Source: Planctomycetota bacterium
GTDB lineage: Bacteria; Planctomycetota; Planctomycetia; Planctomycetales; Planctomycetaceae
Assembly (NCBI GenBank): GCA_018242525.1
Contig: JAFEBS010000048.1
Coordinates: 1-64,000, forward strand
DNA length: 64,000 nt
Direction of reading: 5' to 3'
Shown piece after piece: positions 17,468-26,323 of this stretch. The position numbers were made by a program, and so were the translations under genes. The notes under the pieces were generated by a model that was not told the DNA's origin, did no database searches, and worked only from the letters and a program-made list of their open reading frames with translations. Within the stretch, counting starts at the first letter, position 1; the number at the start of each line of letters is the position of its first letter.

Positions 17468-18382
17468 TCAAACCTGTTGAGAATCCACGGTTTCCTGCGG
17501 GCCGGCCAGCGCTTCAAAGCCGGAAACCACGTCGAACAGTTCCTCGTCAATCCTGCTTTGACGTAACCGACTGAATCTTCCTTTGAGATCCATCAGCAAT
17601 TCGTCAATGTTCTTGTCCGCGCGTTGCATTGCTGCCAGCCGGCTCGCATTCTCGCTGGCGAGGGATTCGGCACAGGCCCGGAAGAGCGAGACGAACAGAT
17701 ACTCACGGATCAGGCCGCGTAACGTCGTGTTGCCACCGCCCAGCACTTCGGGCAGATTGCTCGTCGGCCAGGAAAGGGCCGCTCGCTCGCGGTGCCAGCT
17801 TTCATCCAGTGGAAGCAGCCGCTGACTGACGGGCGCATAAACCGCTCCGGACGTGGGGCGATTGTAGAAGAGGTAGAGTTCGGCGACTTCGTCCTGGCTA
17901 TTGAGAGACTCGCTCTCCATGAGAATCTGTCCGATCAACGGAGTGATGGCTTTGACGGAATTCGGCACGGACAACAGTCCCTTCGGCGGCAGGCCGGCAT
18001 CCGCCAGGCGCGCATAAACACGCTCACCGACGGCCCAGATCTCCGGTTTTCCCCTCAGCGTCGACAACTTCTCGACGGCAAACTCGGCGACCACATCATT
18101 GAACTGGCCAACCAGCCCCTGGTCGGATCCGAACACGACGGCGCCAATTGCAGCGGCCGCAGATTGACTGTCCCGTTCTCCATTCCCGGACGCCGCCCCG
18201 ATTTTCCTGAAGCATACGCCCAACCCCAGCTCGACCGTGCGATAGTAGTCGGCCAAGGCGCGCACCGAGTCCTCGTATTGCCCGATGCTGGAAGCGGCCA
18301 CGGCCTTCATTGTGCGGACGACTGATTGAAGGTCACCAGCTCCCGCCAGCTTGCGGCGCAAGTTTGCCGTGGTGTCGCTCAT
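17468..18382 (-). CDS. atpG: N-ATPase gamma subunit
   Basis: 304 aa, last gene of the N-ATPase operon. The N-terminal helix (LRRKLAGAGDLQSVVRTMKA) and the C-terminal helix (RLAAMQRADKNIDELLMDLK) are the two halves of the gamma coiled coil that rotates inside the alpha3beta3 head; the central Rossmann-like part contains VVFGSDQGLVGQFND. The gene overlaps the atpA stop by four bases (ATGA), showing translational coupling. It is divergent from housekeeping F-ATPase gamma, as is normal for N-ATPases. Confidence 0.92.
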   Translation of the reverse strand: MSDTTANLRRKLAGAGDLQSVVRTMKAVAASSIGQYEDSVRALADYYRTVELGLGVCFRKIGAASGNGERDSQSAAAAIGAVVFGSDQGLVGQFNDVVAEFAVEKLSTLRGKPEIWAVGERVYARLADAGLPPKGLLSVPNSVKAITPLIGQILMESESLNSQDEVAELYLFYNRPTSGAVYAPVSQRLLPLDESWHRERAALSWPTSNLPEVLGGGNTTLRGLIREYLFVSLFRACAESLASENASRLAAMQRADKNIDELLMDLKGRFSRLRQSRIDEELFDVVSGFEALAGPQETVDSQQV

Positions 18383-19938
18383 GACTTGTCCTTGTCCGCG
18401 GAAGCAGGTTCTTGTTGAAACGGCGCCAGGGATTGGCGAGCAAGTTCGATGATCGCATCACGATCGTCGTCGCTCAGATTTTCAGCGGTCAATAATCGCT
18501 GGCACACATCCATCGGGATCTCTCCGGCCGCCGCGCAGAGGGCGCGTTCCGCGTCCGTCATCCGATCGAGTGGCACGCTGTCGAACAGTGTTGCGGTCAA
18601 CGCCAGCAACACGGCAATTTGCGCGGGGACGGAAACCGGAGAGACTTCCGGTTGCTTGAGGCAGTCGCGAATTCGCTGACCATGTTCAATGATTTTCTGC
18701 GTGTCGTCATCCAGGCGGGCTCCGAATCGGGAAAATGTTTCGAGTTCCTCAAACTGCGCGTAGGCGAGCTTGAGATTGCCCGCCACCGCTCGATACGACG
18801 CGCGCTGGGCTTTACCACCGACGCGTGAAACGGATTTTCCGACATCGACCGCGGGCAGCACCCCCAACTCAAACAGCGACGGCGAGAGGTAAATCTGGCC
18901 ATCCGTAATGGAAATCAAATTGGTGGGAATATAGGCGGAAATATCCTGCGCCTCAGTCTCGACGATGGGCAGGGCCGTCAGCGAGCCACCGCCAAGCTCC
19001 TGACGCAGGTGTGTGGAGCGTTCCAGCAGCCGTGAGTGAATATAGAAGATATCACCGGGATACGCTTCCCGACCGGGCGGACGCCTCAGCAACAGAGAGA
19101 TCTCGCGGTACGATCGGGCATGGTGGGTGAGGTCGTCGTAAACAATCAGGACATCTCGACCCTGCCGCATGAAATGCTCAGCGATGCTGGTCGCGGCGTA
19201 AGGGGCGATGTAGGCCAGTCCCGGTGGGTCGTTGCCCTCGGTGACGACGACGACGGAATACTCCATCGCATCCTTCTCCCGCAGTGTGGCCACGGCTTTC
19301 GCAATGGCGGCTGCCCGCTGGCCAATGGCGCAATAGACGCACACAACATCCTGCCCACGCTGATTCAGGATGGCGTCGATCGCAATCGCCGTCTTGCCCG
19401 TCTGCCGGTCACCGACGATCAATTCACGCTGACCGCGTCCGATCGGAATGAGCGCGTCGATCACTTTCAATCCCGTCTGAAGCGGCACCGTGACTGGTGC
19501 ACGATCCATGATCGGCGGGGCCGGCCGTTCGATTGGCAAACGTTCACTGGCAGCCAACGGCCCTTTGCCATCAAGAGGCGTGCCGAGCGGCGTGATCACA
19601 CGCCCCAACAAACCATCACCGACGGCAACATCCATGACCCGGCCTGTTCGTTCGACTTCGTCACCGGCGTGCAGATCCCAGTAATCTCCGAGCAGCACAA
19701 CTCCGATTTCATTCTCGTCCACGTTGAACGCAATGCCGTACACATCGCCTGGAAAACTCACCAACTCCTCATAGCCCACGCCCGGCAGGCCCGAAACCCG
19801 GGCGATACCTGTGGAGACACTGATGATCCTGCCCACTTCGCGCGGCATTAATTGCGGCGTAAAACCTTCGCGGCCCTGCCTGAGTCCGTCGAATGACCCA
19901 TCAAAGATGGATTGCAGGGAATTGGGAGTCGCGCTCAT
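18379..19938 (-). CDS. atpA: N-ATPase alpha subunit
   Basis: 519 aa. Full alpha architecture: beta-barrel N-terminus, nucleotide-binding domain with Walker A GDRQTGKT (about 176-183), LLRRPPGREAYPGDIFYIHS and a C-terminal helical domain. The motif SVSRVGGKAQ supplies the conserved Arg region that reaches into the neighbouring beta catalytic site. It forms the non-catalytic sites of the F1 head. Its ATG overlaps the atpF stop by four bases and its own stop overlaps atpG, typical of a tight operon. Confidence 0.95.
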   Translation of the reverse strand: MSATPNSLQSIFDGSFDGLRQGREGFTPQLMPREVGRIISVSTGIARVSGLPGVGYEELVSFPGDVYGIAFNVDENEIGVVLLGDYWDLHAGDEVERTGRVMDVAVGDGLLGRVITPLGTPLDGKGPLAASERLPIERPAPPIMDRAPVTVPLQTGLKVIDALIPIGRGQRELIVGDRQTGKTAIAIDAILNQRGQDVVCVYCAIGQRAAAIAKAVATLREKDAMEYSVVVVTEGNDPPGLAYIAPYAATSIAEHFMRQGRDVLIVYDDLTHHARSYREISLLLRRPPGREAYPGDIFYIHSRLLERSTHLRQELGGGSLTALPIVETEAQDISAYIPTNLISITDGQIYLSPSLFELGVLPAVDVGKSVSRVGGKAQRASYRAVAGNLKLAYAQFEELETFSRFGARLDDDTQKIIEHGQRIRDCLKQPEVSPVSVPAQIAVLLALTATLFDSVPLDRMTDAERALCAAAGEIPMDVCQRLLTAENLSDDDRDAIIELARQSLAPFQQEPASADKDKS

Positions 19939-20753
19939 CGGGCCTCCCCGGGAGCCTCGGGCTTTGCCTCCGGTTTCGGCTTGGCGTCAGCTTGCGAATG
20001 CTCTTTCAGCAAATCACTGACGCTCGTTGTCAGTGTCCCGATGTATTCTGCGATGCTCCAGGCGACCTTTCGTCCATTGGCAGTGAGTTCGATTCCACAG
20101 ATCACGTCGGGTGCGGTCTCAAATCGGAGTTTGATGTTCTCCGAAAACGTTTCGTTGAGCGCGAGCTGTATCGCGTCTCGCTGCTGCGATGGCAGTTCAA
20201 ATGCGCTGCGCACGAGCACCGGGGTCGAAAAGCCTTTCAGAGACTTGGCAAACTCCGCCTTAGAACCGCTGTTCAAGCCACGCACGCGTTCCGTGAAGGC
20301 TTCCGTCATGCGTTCTTCCAGACTTTCGGCGGCGAGATCCTTCAGCGCCTTTCGCGTGATGGCAAACACTTCGTCGCGCGTTCGGCGGGTGATCTCGTCG
20401 TTCAGACTCTGCAGTTCACGCGCGAGCGCATCGTTGCGTTTGGCACGCAGGGCTTCAGCCGCCTGTCGCATTTCGTCGAAAAGCCGTTGACGTTCAGCGT
20501 TCACCTCGTCGATTGCCTTGCTGAAGAGGGCCGCGCGCTGCTGTTCGAAATCTTCATTTTTGTGCTGGAACCGTTCGCGTTCCTTTTGCGCGTCTGCCTT
20601 TTTCGCATCGGCGTCTGCGAGTTTCGCGGCAATTCGCTGTTCCCGTTCGTCGATGGCGAGCAGGATGGGCTTGTACAGAAATCGCTTCAACAGCCACACC
20701 AGGATGAGGAAGTTGAGCGTCTGCGCACCGACAGTAAACCAATCGATGAGCAT
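19935..20753 (-). CDS. atpF: N-ATPase subunit b with delta-like C-terminal part
   Basis: 272 aa, much longer than a normal subunit b (about 160). The N-terminus has one membrane helix (TLNFLILVWLLKRFLYKPI), then a long charged stalk coiled coil (about 35-165). The C-terminal part (about 175-245, VRSAFELPSQQRDAIQLAL, VICGIELTANGRKVAWSI) resembles the C-terminal domain of the delta subunit. N-ATPase operons lack atpH, and the extended atpF is thought to replace it. A Pro/Glu/Ala/Lys tail ends the protein. The start is three bases after the atpE stop. Confidence 0.88.
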   Translation of the reverse strand: MLIDWFTVGAQTLNFLILVWLLKRFLYKPILLAIDEREQRIAAKLADADAKKADAQKERERFQHKNEDFEQQRAALFSKAIDEVNAERQRLFDEMRQAAEALRAKRNDALARELQSLNDEITRRTRDEVFAITRKALKDLAAESLEERMTEAFTERVRGLNSGSKAEFAKSLKGFSTPVLVRSAFELPSQQRDAIQLALNETFSENIKLRFETAPDVICGIELTANGRKVAWSIAEYIGTLTTSVSDLLKEHSQADAKPKPEAKPEAPGEAR

Positions 20754-20756
20754 GGG

Positions 20757-21038
20757 TTACTTTCCTGCGGCCTGCGCAATGACGTGGTTCCAGAATGGAT
20801 TCGCGAAGATCAGGATCATCGAGACCACAAAACAGTAAATGGCCGTCGATTCAATCATTGCCAGGCCGACAAACAGGGTGCGGGTAATTGTCGGGGAAGC
20901 ATCGGGTTGCTGTGCCAGCGCACTCAGTGCCGTCGCGACGGCCTTCCCTTCCGCCAGCGCAGGCCCCATTGTGCCGAAGCCAGTGGTCAATCCGGCCATG
21001 GCAATGGATGCCACCGCGATAATCGTCATGCTGTCCAT
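20757..21038 (-). CDS. atpE: N-ATPase rotor subunit c, Na+-type
   Basis: 93 aa, two helices. The first helix carries Glu30 in GPALAEGKA and the second has Glu63-Ser64-Thr65 in AMIESTAIYC. Two carboxylates per hairpin together with the Glu-Ser-Thr ligand set mark N-ATPase rotors and indicate Na+ rather than H+ binding (family knowledge; ion choice is inferred). The loop is LAQQPDASPTITRTLFVG. AAGGA lies just before the ATG. The ring turns against subunit a. Confidence 0.94.
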   Translation of the reverse strand: MDSMTIIAVASIAMAGLTTGFGTMGPALAEGKAVATALSALAQQPDASPTITRTLFVGLAMIESTAIYCFVVSMILIFANPFWNHVIAQAAGK

Positions 21039-21039
21039 G

Positions 21040-21765
21040 CTATTTCCTTTGGTTGTCGTCGTTCATCCCTTGCTGATTCGCTTCGGGGGCAGTCCTGAGC
21101 TTTCGGACCCGCGTGGCGGCTGCAATGTAGACCGCGGCCAGGATGCTGAAGATGTAGGCCTGCACCATGCCGGTGAGCAGACCGAGCGCCGTCATCACGA
21201 TGGGAAAGAGAAACGGCGTGATCGTCAGCAGGATGCCAACAATCATTGCGCCGCTCATCATGTTGCCGAACAGGCGGATTGCCAGGGCCAGCGTACGCGA
21301 CAACTCACTGATGAGGTTGAACGGCAGCATGATGACCGTCGGTTCCACGTAAGTCTTGAGGTAATTGCCCACTCCCTGCTCCTCGATGCCGAAGAGCGGC
21401 ACCGCCACAAACACACACAACGCGAGAGCCACTGTCGTTGAGAGTGATCCGGTCGGGGGCTCGAAACCGGGAATGATCGTACCAAGGGTCGCGGCGGCGA
21501 CGAACAGGAACAGCGTGCCCAAAAAAGAGAGGTATTTCTGCGGCTCACTCAGTCCGACCTCTTCGATTTGCCTGTTGATGCCGGTGACGATGATTTCCAG
21601 AAAGCTCTGCCAGCGGGAACGTTTCAGGTCCCGGGACAACTTGCGCGTGATGAGTCCGGAACCGACAACCAGAACGAGCATCAGTGCCCACGTGAAAACG
21701 ATGGTGCCGTTGAGCTTGACCAAGCCCCATTGCCAAAAGATCAACTCGTCGGAACTAAGGCGCAT
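21040..21765 (-). CDS. atpB: N-ATPase subunit a (ion channel stator)
   Basis: 241 aa from the ATG at 21765, chosen because GGGGAGG precedes it at good spacing. Five or six membrane helices; the essential Arg lies in LALAIRLFGNMMSGAMI, which faces the c ring, and MVQAYIFSILAAVYIAAA forms the last helix. Together with c it forms the two ion half-channels. The start overlaps the end of atpR by 11 bases. Confidence 0.93.
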   Translation of the reverse strand: MRLSSDELIFWQWGLVKLNGTIVFTWALMLVLVVGSGLITRKLSRDLKRSRWQSFLEIIVTGINRQIEEVGLSEPQKYLSFLGTLFLFVAAATLGTIIPGFEPPTGSLSTTVALALCVFVAVPLFGIEEQGVGNYLKTYVEPTVIMLPFNLISELSRTLALAIRLFGNMMSGAMIVGILLTITPFLFPIVMTALGLLTGMVQAYIFSILAAVYIAAATRVRKLRTAPEANQQGMNDDNQRK

Positions 21766-22066
21766 GACCGGCCTCCCCAACCGAATCAACCCGGGCCTCG
21801 GTCGACTGCGTGAGGCGCATGACCACCAGGCGCGCCATTACAAACCCCACCAGGCACACCAGCAGCCTCTCCCAATGGCGGCTTGAGATCCAATAAAAAC
21901 CAGCCAGAGTGATGCTTGTGCGCAGCAACTGGCTGCCGAGTAACCACAGCGCCGGCTGTTTGGATGAAACGGCCTTCTGGACGGTCCACCACAGACCGCC
22001 GAAGAACATCGCGCCGAGCAAAACGCCCACCACGAGCGCCGGAAGCAGATTCACGACTTCATTCAT
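21755..22066 (-). CDS. atpR: N-ATPase accessory membrane protein AtpR
   Basis: 103 aa from the ATG at 22066, selected by AGGAGA seven bases upstream. About three membrane helices (LLPALVVGVLLGAMFFGGLW, LLRTSITLAGFYWIS, LLVCLVGFVMARLVVM). AtpR is found only in N-ATPase operons and is thought to help assemble the c ring or supply Na+ to it; this role is from published proposals, not visible here. The start overlaps the atpQ stop by eight bases. Confidence 0.85.
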   Translation of the reverse strand: MNEVVNLLPALVVGVLLGAMFFGGLWWTVQKAVSSKQPALWLLGSQLLRTSITLAGFYWISSRHWERLLVCLVGFVMARLVVMRLTQSTEARVDSVGEAGHAP

Positions 22067-22397
22067 CCGAATTCTCCTGCTCCTCGCGAATGGCCCGCTC
22101 TTGCCGTGCCACCCACTGCCATGCATTGAAACAGCCGATCACAAGCCCCCCCACCAAAAATGCCAATGTCCAGGAATGATTTCCGGGTTGGTGCTTGTCC
22201 AGCCAGATGCCCAATGCCGCACCAAGCAGCGTCGGAACAACGACGGACCAGCCGATCAGTCCCATCATACCCAAACCGAACCAGACACCCAGCGTGGAAT
22301 GGCGCTGCGCCTTCAGTTTGCGTGCCTCTTTCGAGGCGATCTCTCGACTGAAGTCGGATCGGCCCGTCCCGCTGTTGTGTTCTGGTTTCTCAGTCAC
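22059..22397 (-). CDS. atpQ: N-ATPase accessory protein AtpQ (AtpI-like)
   Basis: 112 aa from a GTG at 22397 (MTEKPEHNSG...), chosen because GGAG lies about eight bases upstream; a longer frame would run deep into atpC. A charged N-terminus is followed by two membrane helices with AtpI-type features (GLGMMGLIGWSVVVPTLLG, then WLDKHQPGNHSWTLAF and LVGGLVIGCFNAWQWV). It corresponds to AtpQ in the atpDCQRBEFAG order and is probably an assembly factor. It overlaps atpC by eight bases. Confidence 0.85.
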   Translation of the reverse strand: MTEKPEHNSGTGRSDFSREIASKEARKLKAQRHSTLGVWFGLGMMGLIGWSVVVPTLLGAALGIWLDKHQPGNHSWTLAFLVGGLVIGCFNAWQWVARQERAIREEQENSDE

Positions 22398-22794
22398 GCT
22401 TAAACTCCGCCAGACGACGAATGAAACCGCTCTCCATTTTTGCCATGACCGAGCGGACATTCAGCTCGCGTTCGTTCAGATTCAGGAATTCACGCTCCAC
22501 CGCCGCGTGCAACTGTCCGAGATCCGCCCCGCCAATGGCATTGCGAACAGAAACCAGCACATCCATTCCCGTCTTGACGAGCACTCCTTCATCGACAGCC
22601 ACACAAACCTCGCCTTCGGCCTCGGTTTCATAGACCAGAATTCCGGGCACCAGCGCCGCAACGCAGTCCAACCGGTGCGGCAAGAGTCCGAACGCCCCCT
22701 CGTCCGTCTCCGCGACAATGCGTTTTACGCTGGTTTTCTCAGCAAAAACCTGAAACGGAAGCAGCACTTTCAGTGTCATGAGCGTCGGCGGCAT
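22390..22794 (-). CDS. atpC: N-ATPase epsilon subunit
   Basis: 134 aa. N-terminal epsilon beta-sandwich (TLKVLLPFQVFAEKTSVKRI, then TDEGAFGLLPHRLDCVAAL, the GxFGxLPxH signature) and a short helical C-terminus (EREFLNLNERELNVRSVMAK). It couples F1 to the rotor. Unlike in ordinary F-ATPases it is the second gene, right after atpD, as in N-ATPases. The atpD-atpC gap holds a 167-bp nested palindrome, so coupling of these two genes may be weakened. A start six codons later (Met6) is possible. Confidence 0.9.
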   Translation of the reverse strand: MPPTLMTLKVLLPFQVFAEKTSVKRIVAETDEGAFGLLPHRLDCVAALVPGILVYETEAEGEVCVAVDEGVLVKTGMDVLVSVRNAIGGADLGQLHAAVEREFLNLNERELNVRSVMAKMESGFIRRLAEFKRD

Positions 22795-22815
22795 TTCAAC
22801 TCTTTTCGATTTCTG

Positions 22816-22982
22816 GTGAGCCGCAAGGCGCTAGCCGCGGGTTGCCTTCACGCACCCGCGGCCAGCAGCCCGTGGAACAAGGTGTCTGACCCTCTCCGGG
22901 CAGGCGATTTTCAATTCACATCGATTGCTCTCCAAAGGGTCAGACACCTTGTTCCTCGGGCTGCCGGCGCCTTGCGGCTCAC
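22816..22982. repeat. Nested palindromes: family A element inserted in another hairpin
   Basis: The outer palindrome starts GTGAGCCGCAAGGCGC (22816-22831) and ends GCGCCTTGCGGCTCAC (22967-22982). Its own hairpin CCGCGGGT...ACCCGCGG is interrupted near 22862 by a family A element of about 100 bases: left arm AGCAGCCCGTGGAACAAGG, right arm CCTTGTTCCTCGGGCTGC, core GGGTCAGACACC. Removing the insert leaves an almost perfect long hairpin. It lies between atpD (stop 22993) and atpC (start 22794). Confidence 0.85.
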
Positions 22983-22992
22983 AATTGCATTT

Positions 22993-24384
22993 TCAACTCG
23001 AATGACGGAGATCAGCTTTTCCTTCCGCTTCGCTGATCGCTCCGATCATGTAGAGCGCACGCTCCGGATAGTCCTTGAATTCATCCCGCAGGATTCGCTC
23101 ACAGCCATCCAGCGAATCTTCGAGGCTGACGAGTTTGCCCTGGATGCCGCTGAATTGCTCGGTCGCGAAGAATGGTTGCGTCAGGAATCGTTCCAGCCGT
23201 CGCGCGCGGGCGACGACGTTGCGGTCTTCAGGAGCCAATTGCTCCAGGCCGAGCATGGCAATGATATCCTTCAGATCTTCGTACTGTGCGAGCGTCCGCC
23301 GGATTTCCTGCGCCAGGCGATAATGTCGTTCGCCGACGATACCGGGAGTGGCCATCTTGGAACTGGATTGCAGCAGGTCAATGGCTGGGTACAGTCCTTC
23401 ACTCGCCCGTTTGCGAGACAGGACGATGGACGCCGACAGATGCGAAAACGTGTGTACCGCGGCTGGGTCGGTCAGATCATCGGCGGGCACGTAAACCGCC
23501 TGAATCGAGGTGATCGCACCGGCATCGGTGTTGGCAATGCGTTCCTCCAAACTGGATAGCTCGGTCCCCATCGTGGGTTGATAGCCCAGCCGCGACGGCA
23601 TCTGGCCCATCAATCCTGACACTTCCATACCAGCCTGGATAAAGCGGAAGATGTTGTCCATGAGCAGCAACACATCGCGATGCTCATCGTCCCGAAAATA
23701 CTCTGCCATTGTCAACGCGGCGTGCCCCACGCGAAACCGGCTACCTGGCGGCTCGTTCATCTGTCCGAAGATCATCACCATGTTCGGCAACACACCGGCG
23801 TCTTTCATGTCACGGTAAAGTTCCTCGCCTTCACGGCAACGTTCGCCAATTCCGCAAAAGATGCTAACGCCTTCCTGGTGCCCGATCATGTTGTGGATCA
23901 TTTCGGTCAGCAATACCGTCTTGCCAACGCCCGCCCCTCCGAAAAGTCCCGCCTTGCCGCCACGTTCCAGCGGCACCAGCACATCAATCGCCTTGATCCC
24001 CGTTTCAAAAACCTCAGACTTGGTGGAACGTCGTGACAACGGCGGCGGAGCACGATGCACGGAACGCCATTCGACATTGGACAACGGCCCTTCGCGGTCA
24101 ATGGCATTGCCAAACACATCGAACATTCTCGACAGAATGCCCCCGCCGACGGGTACCAACAAAGGCTCACCCGTGTCTACCACCTCAGCGCCACGGGCCA
24201 ACCCCTGAGTCGGGGTCAAAGCGATCCCGCGCACTCGATGTGCGTCAATCTGGGCGAGAACCTCAATGAAGATTTTCCCGTTGTTGGCCTGCAATAACGA
24301 GTGAATGGGCGGCAGGTCCACGTCGAACTGGATGTCCACGACGCTGCCGCGAATCGAGACAACCGTGCCTAGATTCGATGACAT
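22993..24384 (-). CDS. atpD: N-ATPase beta subunit (catalytic)
   Basis: 463 aa from the ATG at 24384, which has AAGGAG at ideal spacing; an in-frame upstream ATG adds 17 residues without homology. Walker A GGAGVGKT at about 149-156, catalytic GIGERCREGEELYRDM, and the C-terminal DELSEED-like region is replaced by IAMLGLEQLAPEDRNVVARA. First gene of the operon, directly downstream (99 bases) of arsA on the same strand. It carries the three catalytic sites; N-ATPases probably pump Na+ at the cost of ATP. Confidence 0.95.
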   Translation of the reverse strand: MSSNLGTVVSIRGSVVDIQFDVDLPPIHSLLQANNGKIFIEVLAQIDAHRVRGIALTPTQGLARGAEVVDTGEPLLVPVGGGILSRMFDVFGNAIDREGPLSNVEWRSVHRAPPPLSRRSTKSEVFETGIKAIDVLVPLERGGKAGLFGGAGVGKTVLLTEMIHNMIGHQEGVSIFCGIGERCREGEELYRDMKDAGVLPNMVMIFGQMNEPPGSRFRVGHAALTMAEYFRDDEHRDVLLLMDNIFRFIQAGMEVSGLMGQMPSRLGYQPTMGTELSSLEERIANTDAGAITSIQAVYVPADDLTDPAAVHTFSHLSASIVLSRKRASEGLYPAIDLLQSSSKMATPGIVGERHYRLAQEIRRTLAQYEDLKDIIAMLGLEQLAPEDRNVVARARRLERFLTQPFFATEQFSGIQGKLVSLEDSLDGCERILRDEFKDYPERALYMIGAISEAEGKADLRHSS

Positions 24385-24483
24385 TTTTTCTCCTTCAAGC
24401 ATCGTCAATCGACGTGCTTCGTCAGAAGTCCTCATTCGTGTTGGCCTCAGTCAACGATGCTCAACGATCAGAGATCAACTCTG

Positions 24484-26277
24484 TTACCGCGATTCAGCCG
24501 TGAATTCAGAAATGCGAGCAGTAGATCCAATGAGCTGCTTCAGCGATTGATATCCCACTGGCGGATCGATTTGCCAGGGAATGATCGCCGTCTGGTGGGC
24601 ATATTCGGCGAGGACTTCCCGGATAAACTTTACCTCTTGAATCTGCCGACCACGAAGCACCGGATCAGTCACCGTCAGCGGCACCAGACTCTGGTTGATG
24701 ACCCACGCATATGGCTCGATTCCGGCGCGCCGCAGATCTCGCTGCAACTGGGCCGCTTCGTGAACCGGTGTCGCTTCCGGGAGCGTGACAATCAGAACTC
24801 GAGAAAAGTTGGGATCACGCAAGCGGGGGAGAAGTTGTGCGACGGATTCAGGCATCTGGCTCGACTGGCGCATCACTTCGCGGTGATAGGCAAGTGCGGC
24901 ATCGAGCAGCAGGATGGTGTGCCCGGTGGGAGCGGTATCCAGAACCACGAATCGGTCCGTTCCTTCGGCAACGGCTTCGGCGAAAGCGCGAAAGACAGCG
25001 ATCTCTTCAGTGCAGGGCGAACGCAGGTCTTCAGCCAACAATGATTGACCTTCAACATCAAGTCCCGCCGCGGCCGATTGCATCACTTCCGACGAGTATT
25101 TCTTCGTTTCAACGGCAGGATCGATTCGACTTACAGAAAGATTGGGCAGCGCGTCGCCGGCAATTGTTGCGGCGAGATGCGCGGCGGGGTCGGTCGTGGA
25201 TAGATGAACACGAAAGCCGAGTTCGGCGAGTCCCACCGCGACGGCCGCAGCGACAGTCGTCTTGCCCACCCCGCCTTTTCCCATCGCGAGAATCACACCG
25301 TGGCCCGGAGCGGCCAGACCATCCATCAGGGTGCCAAGCGTCGACGGCAGCGTGAAGTCCAACTTTGACGGAATGCTCGTGTCGGAGACCGTTGCTGGCT
25401 GTGTGCCGATGGCGCGGAGTGCGGTGACTCCCAGCACGCCGCCCGTTGTGAGCGGGATTTCGCTGCGGGGAAGTTCCCGCAATGCGTCAGGCATCGCTGA
25501 CAGTGCCGCCTCGCCGCGCTGCTGCATGGCAATGGCGAGACGATCGGACTGGTCGCTGGCCTGAAACACGCCATTCACCACGAGGCTCTGGTTCTGCACT
25601 CCGAGTGCCGCAAGTTCTCTGCTGGTGCGAGCCGCTTCTCGCAAAGCAGTCACTTCGGGACGAGTTACCAGCACGAGTGTTGTGATCGAAGGGTCGCTCA
25701 ACGCACGCACGGTGTCTTGATAGAGCTGTTGCTGAGCTTGCAATCCAGCCAACGGACCGAGGCACGACGTCCCTGTCGTGTTCGTCTCCATGAAACCCGA
25801 CCACGCAGACGGAAGGGTCAGCAGCCGCAGCGTGTGTCCCGTTGGTGCAGTGTCGAAAATCACATGGTCGAACCCTGAAGTCGCGCGCGCATCTCCAAGA
25901 AGCCGGGAGAACTCATCGAACGCGGCAATCTCCAGTGTGCAGGAACCAGAAAACTGTTCCTCCATGCCCGCAATCGCTGTGGCGGGAAGCAGTGATCGAT
26001 ACGGGCCGACAATCCGCTCGCGGTATTCGGCCGCCGATTTCTCCGGGTCGAGATTCATCGCCGAGAGTCCCGGCACCGAGGAGACCGGAGTCGGATGATG
26101 TCCGAGCGGCACCCCCAATACTTCATCAAGATTCGAAGCCGGGTCCGTGGAAACGAGCAGAACCTTTTTTCCCGCATCCACGAGGCGAATCGCCGCGGCA
26201 CACGCCAACGAGGTTTTGCCAACGCCACCTTTGCCTGTGAAGAACAGGTTGCGCGTAGGATGATCGAGGAATTTCAT
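24484..26277 (-). CDS. arsA: Arsenite-stimulated ATPase ArsA (two-domain)
   Basis: 597 aa from Met at 26277 (MKFLDHPTRNLFFTGKGG); E. coli ArsA is 583 aa. There are two homologous ATPase halves with deviant Walker A GKGGVGKTS (about 15) and GKGGVGKTT (about 333), and DTAPTGHT signal-transduction motifs in each. The three metalloid-binding cysteines appear conserved: GSCTLEIAAFDEF, GTSCLGPLAGL and RSPCTEEIAVF. ArsA normally energises the ArsB arsenite efflux pump; no arsB or acr3 is in the window. arsD lies 46 bases upstream. The longer frame, reaching into arsD, is not used. Confidence 0.93.
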   Translation of the reverse strand: MKFLDHPTRNLFFTGKGGVGKTSLACAAAIRLVDAGKKVLLVSTDPASNLDEVLGVPLGHHPTPVSSVPGLSAMNLDPEKSAAEYRERIVGPYRSLLPATAIAGMEEQFSGSCTLEIAAFDEFSRLLGDARATSGFDHVIFDTAPTGHTLRLLTLPSAWSGFMETNTTGTSCLGPLAGLQAQQQLYQDTVRALSDPSITTLVLVTRPEVTALREAARTSRELAALGVQNQSLVVNGVFQASDQSDRLAIAMQQRGEAALSAMPDALRELPRSEIPLTTGGVLGVTALRAIGTQPATVSDTSIPSKLDFTLPSTLGTLMDGLAAPGHGVILAMGKGGVGKTTVAAAVAVGLAELGFRVHLSTTDPAAHLAATIAGDALPNLSVSRIDPAVETKKYSSEVMQSAAAGLDVEGQSLLAEDLRSPCTEEIAVFRAFAEAVAEGTDRFVVLDTAPTGHTILLLDAALAYHREVMRQSSQMPESVAQLLPRLRDPNFSRVLIVTLPEATPVHEAAQLQRDLRRAGIEPYAWVINQSLVPLTVTDPVLRGRQIQEVKFIREVLAEYAHQTAIIPWQIDPPVGYQSLKQLIGSTARISEFTAESR

Positions 26278-26323
26278 GAGAGGCTCTATGGTGAAAGTCA
26301 TGGATCGAACGGCCTGCGGTCGC

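Noticed and set aside
8608..22982. Possible CRISPR-like repeats
   Set aside because: The similar elements are thousands of bases apart, about 100 bases long and palindromic throughout; there are no regularly spaced spacers and no cas genes.
24385..24483. Terminator between arsA and atpD
   Set aside because: Only an 8-base inverted repeat with a long loop (AGCATCGT...ACGATGCT) and no T-tract; too weak to call.
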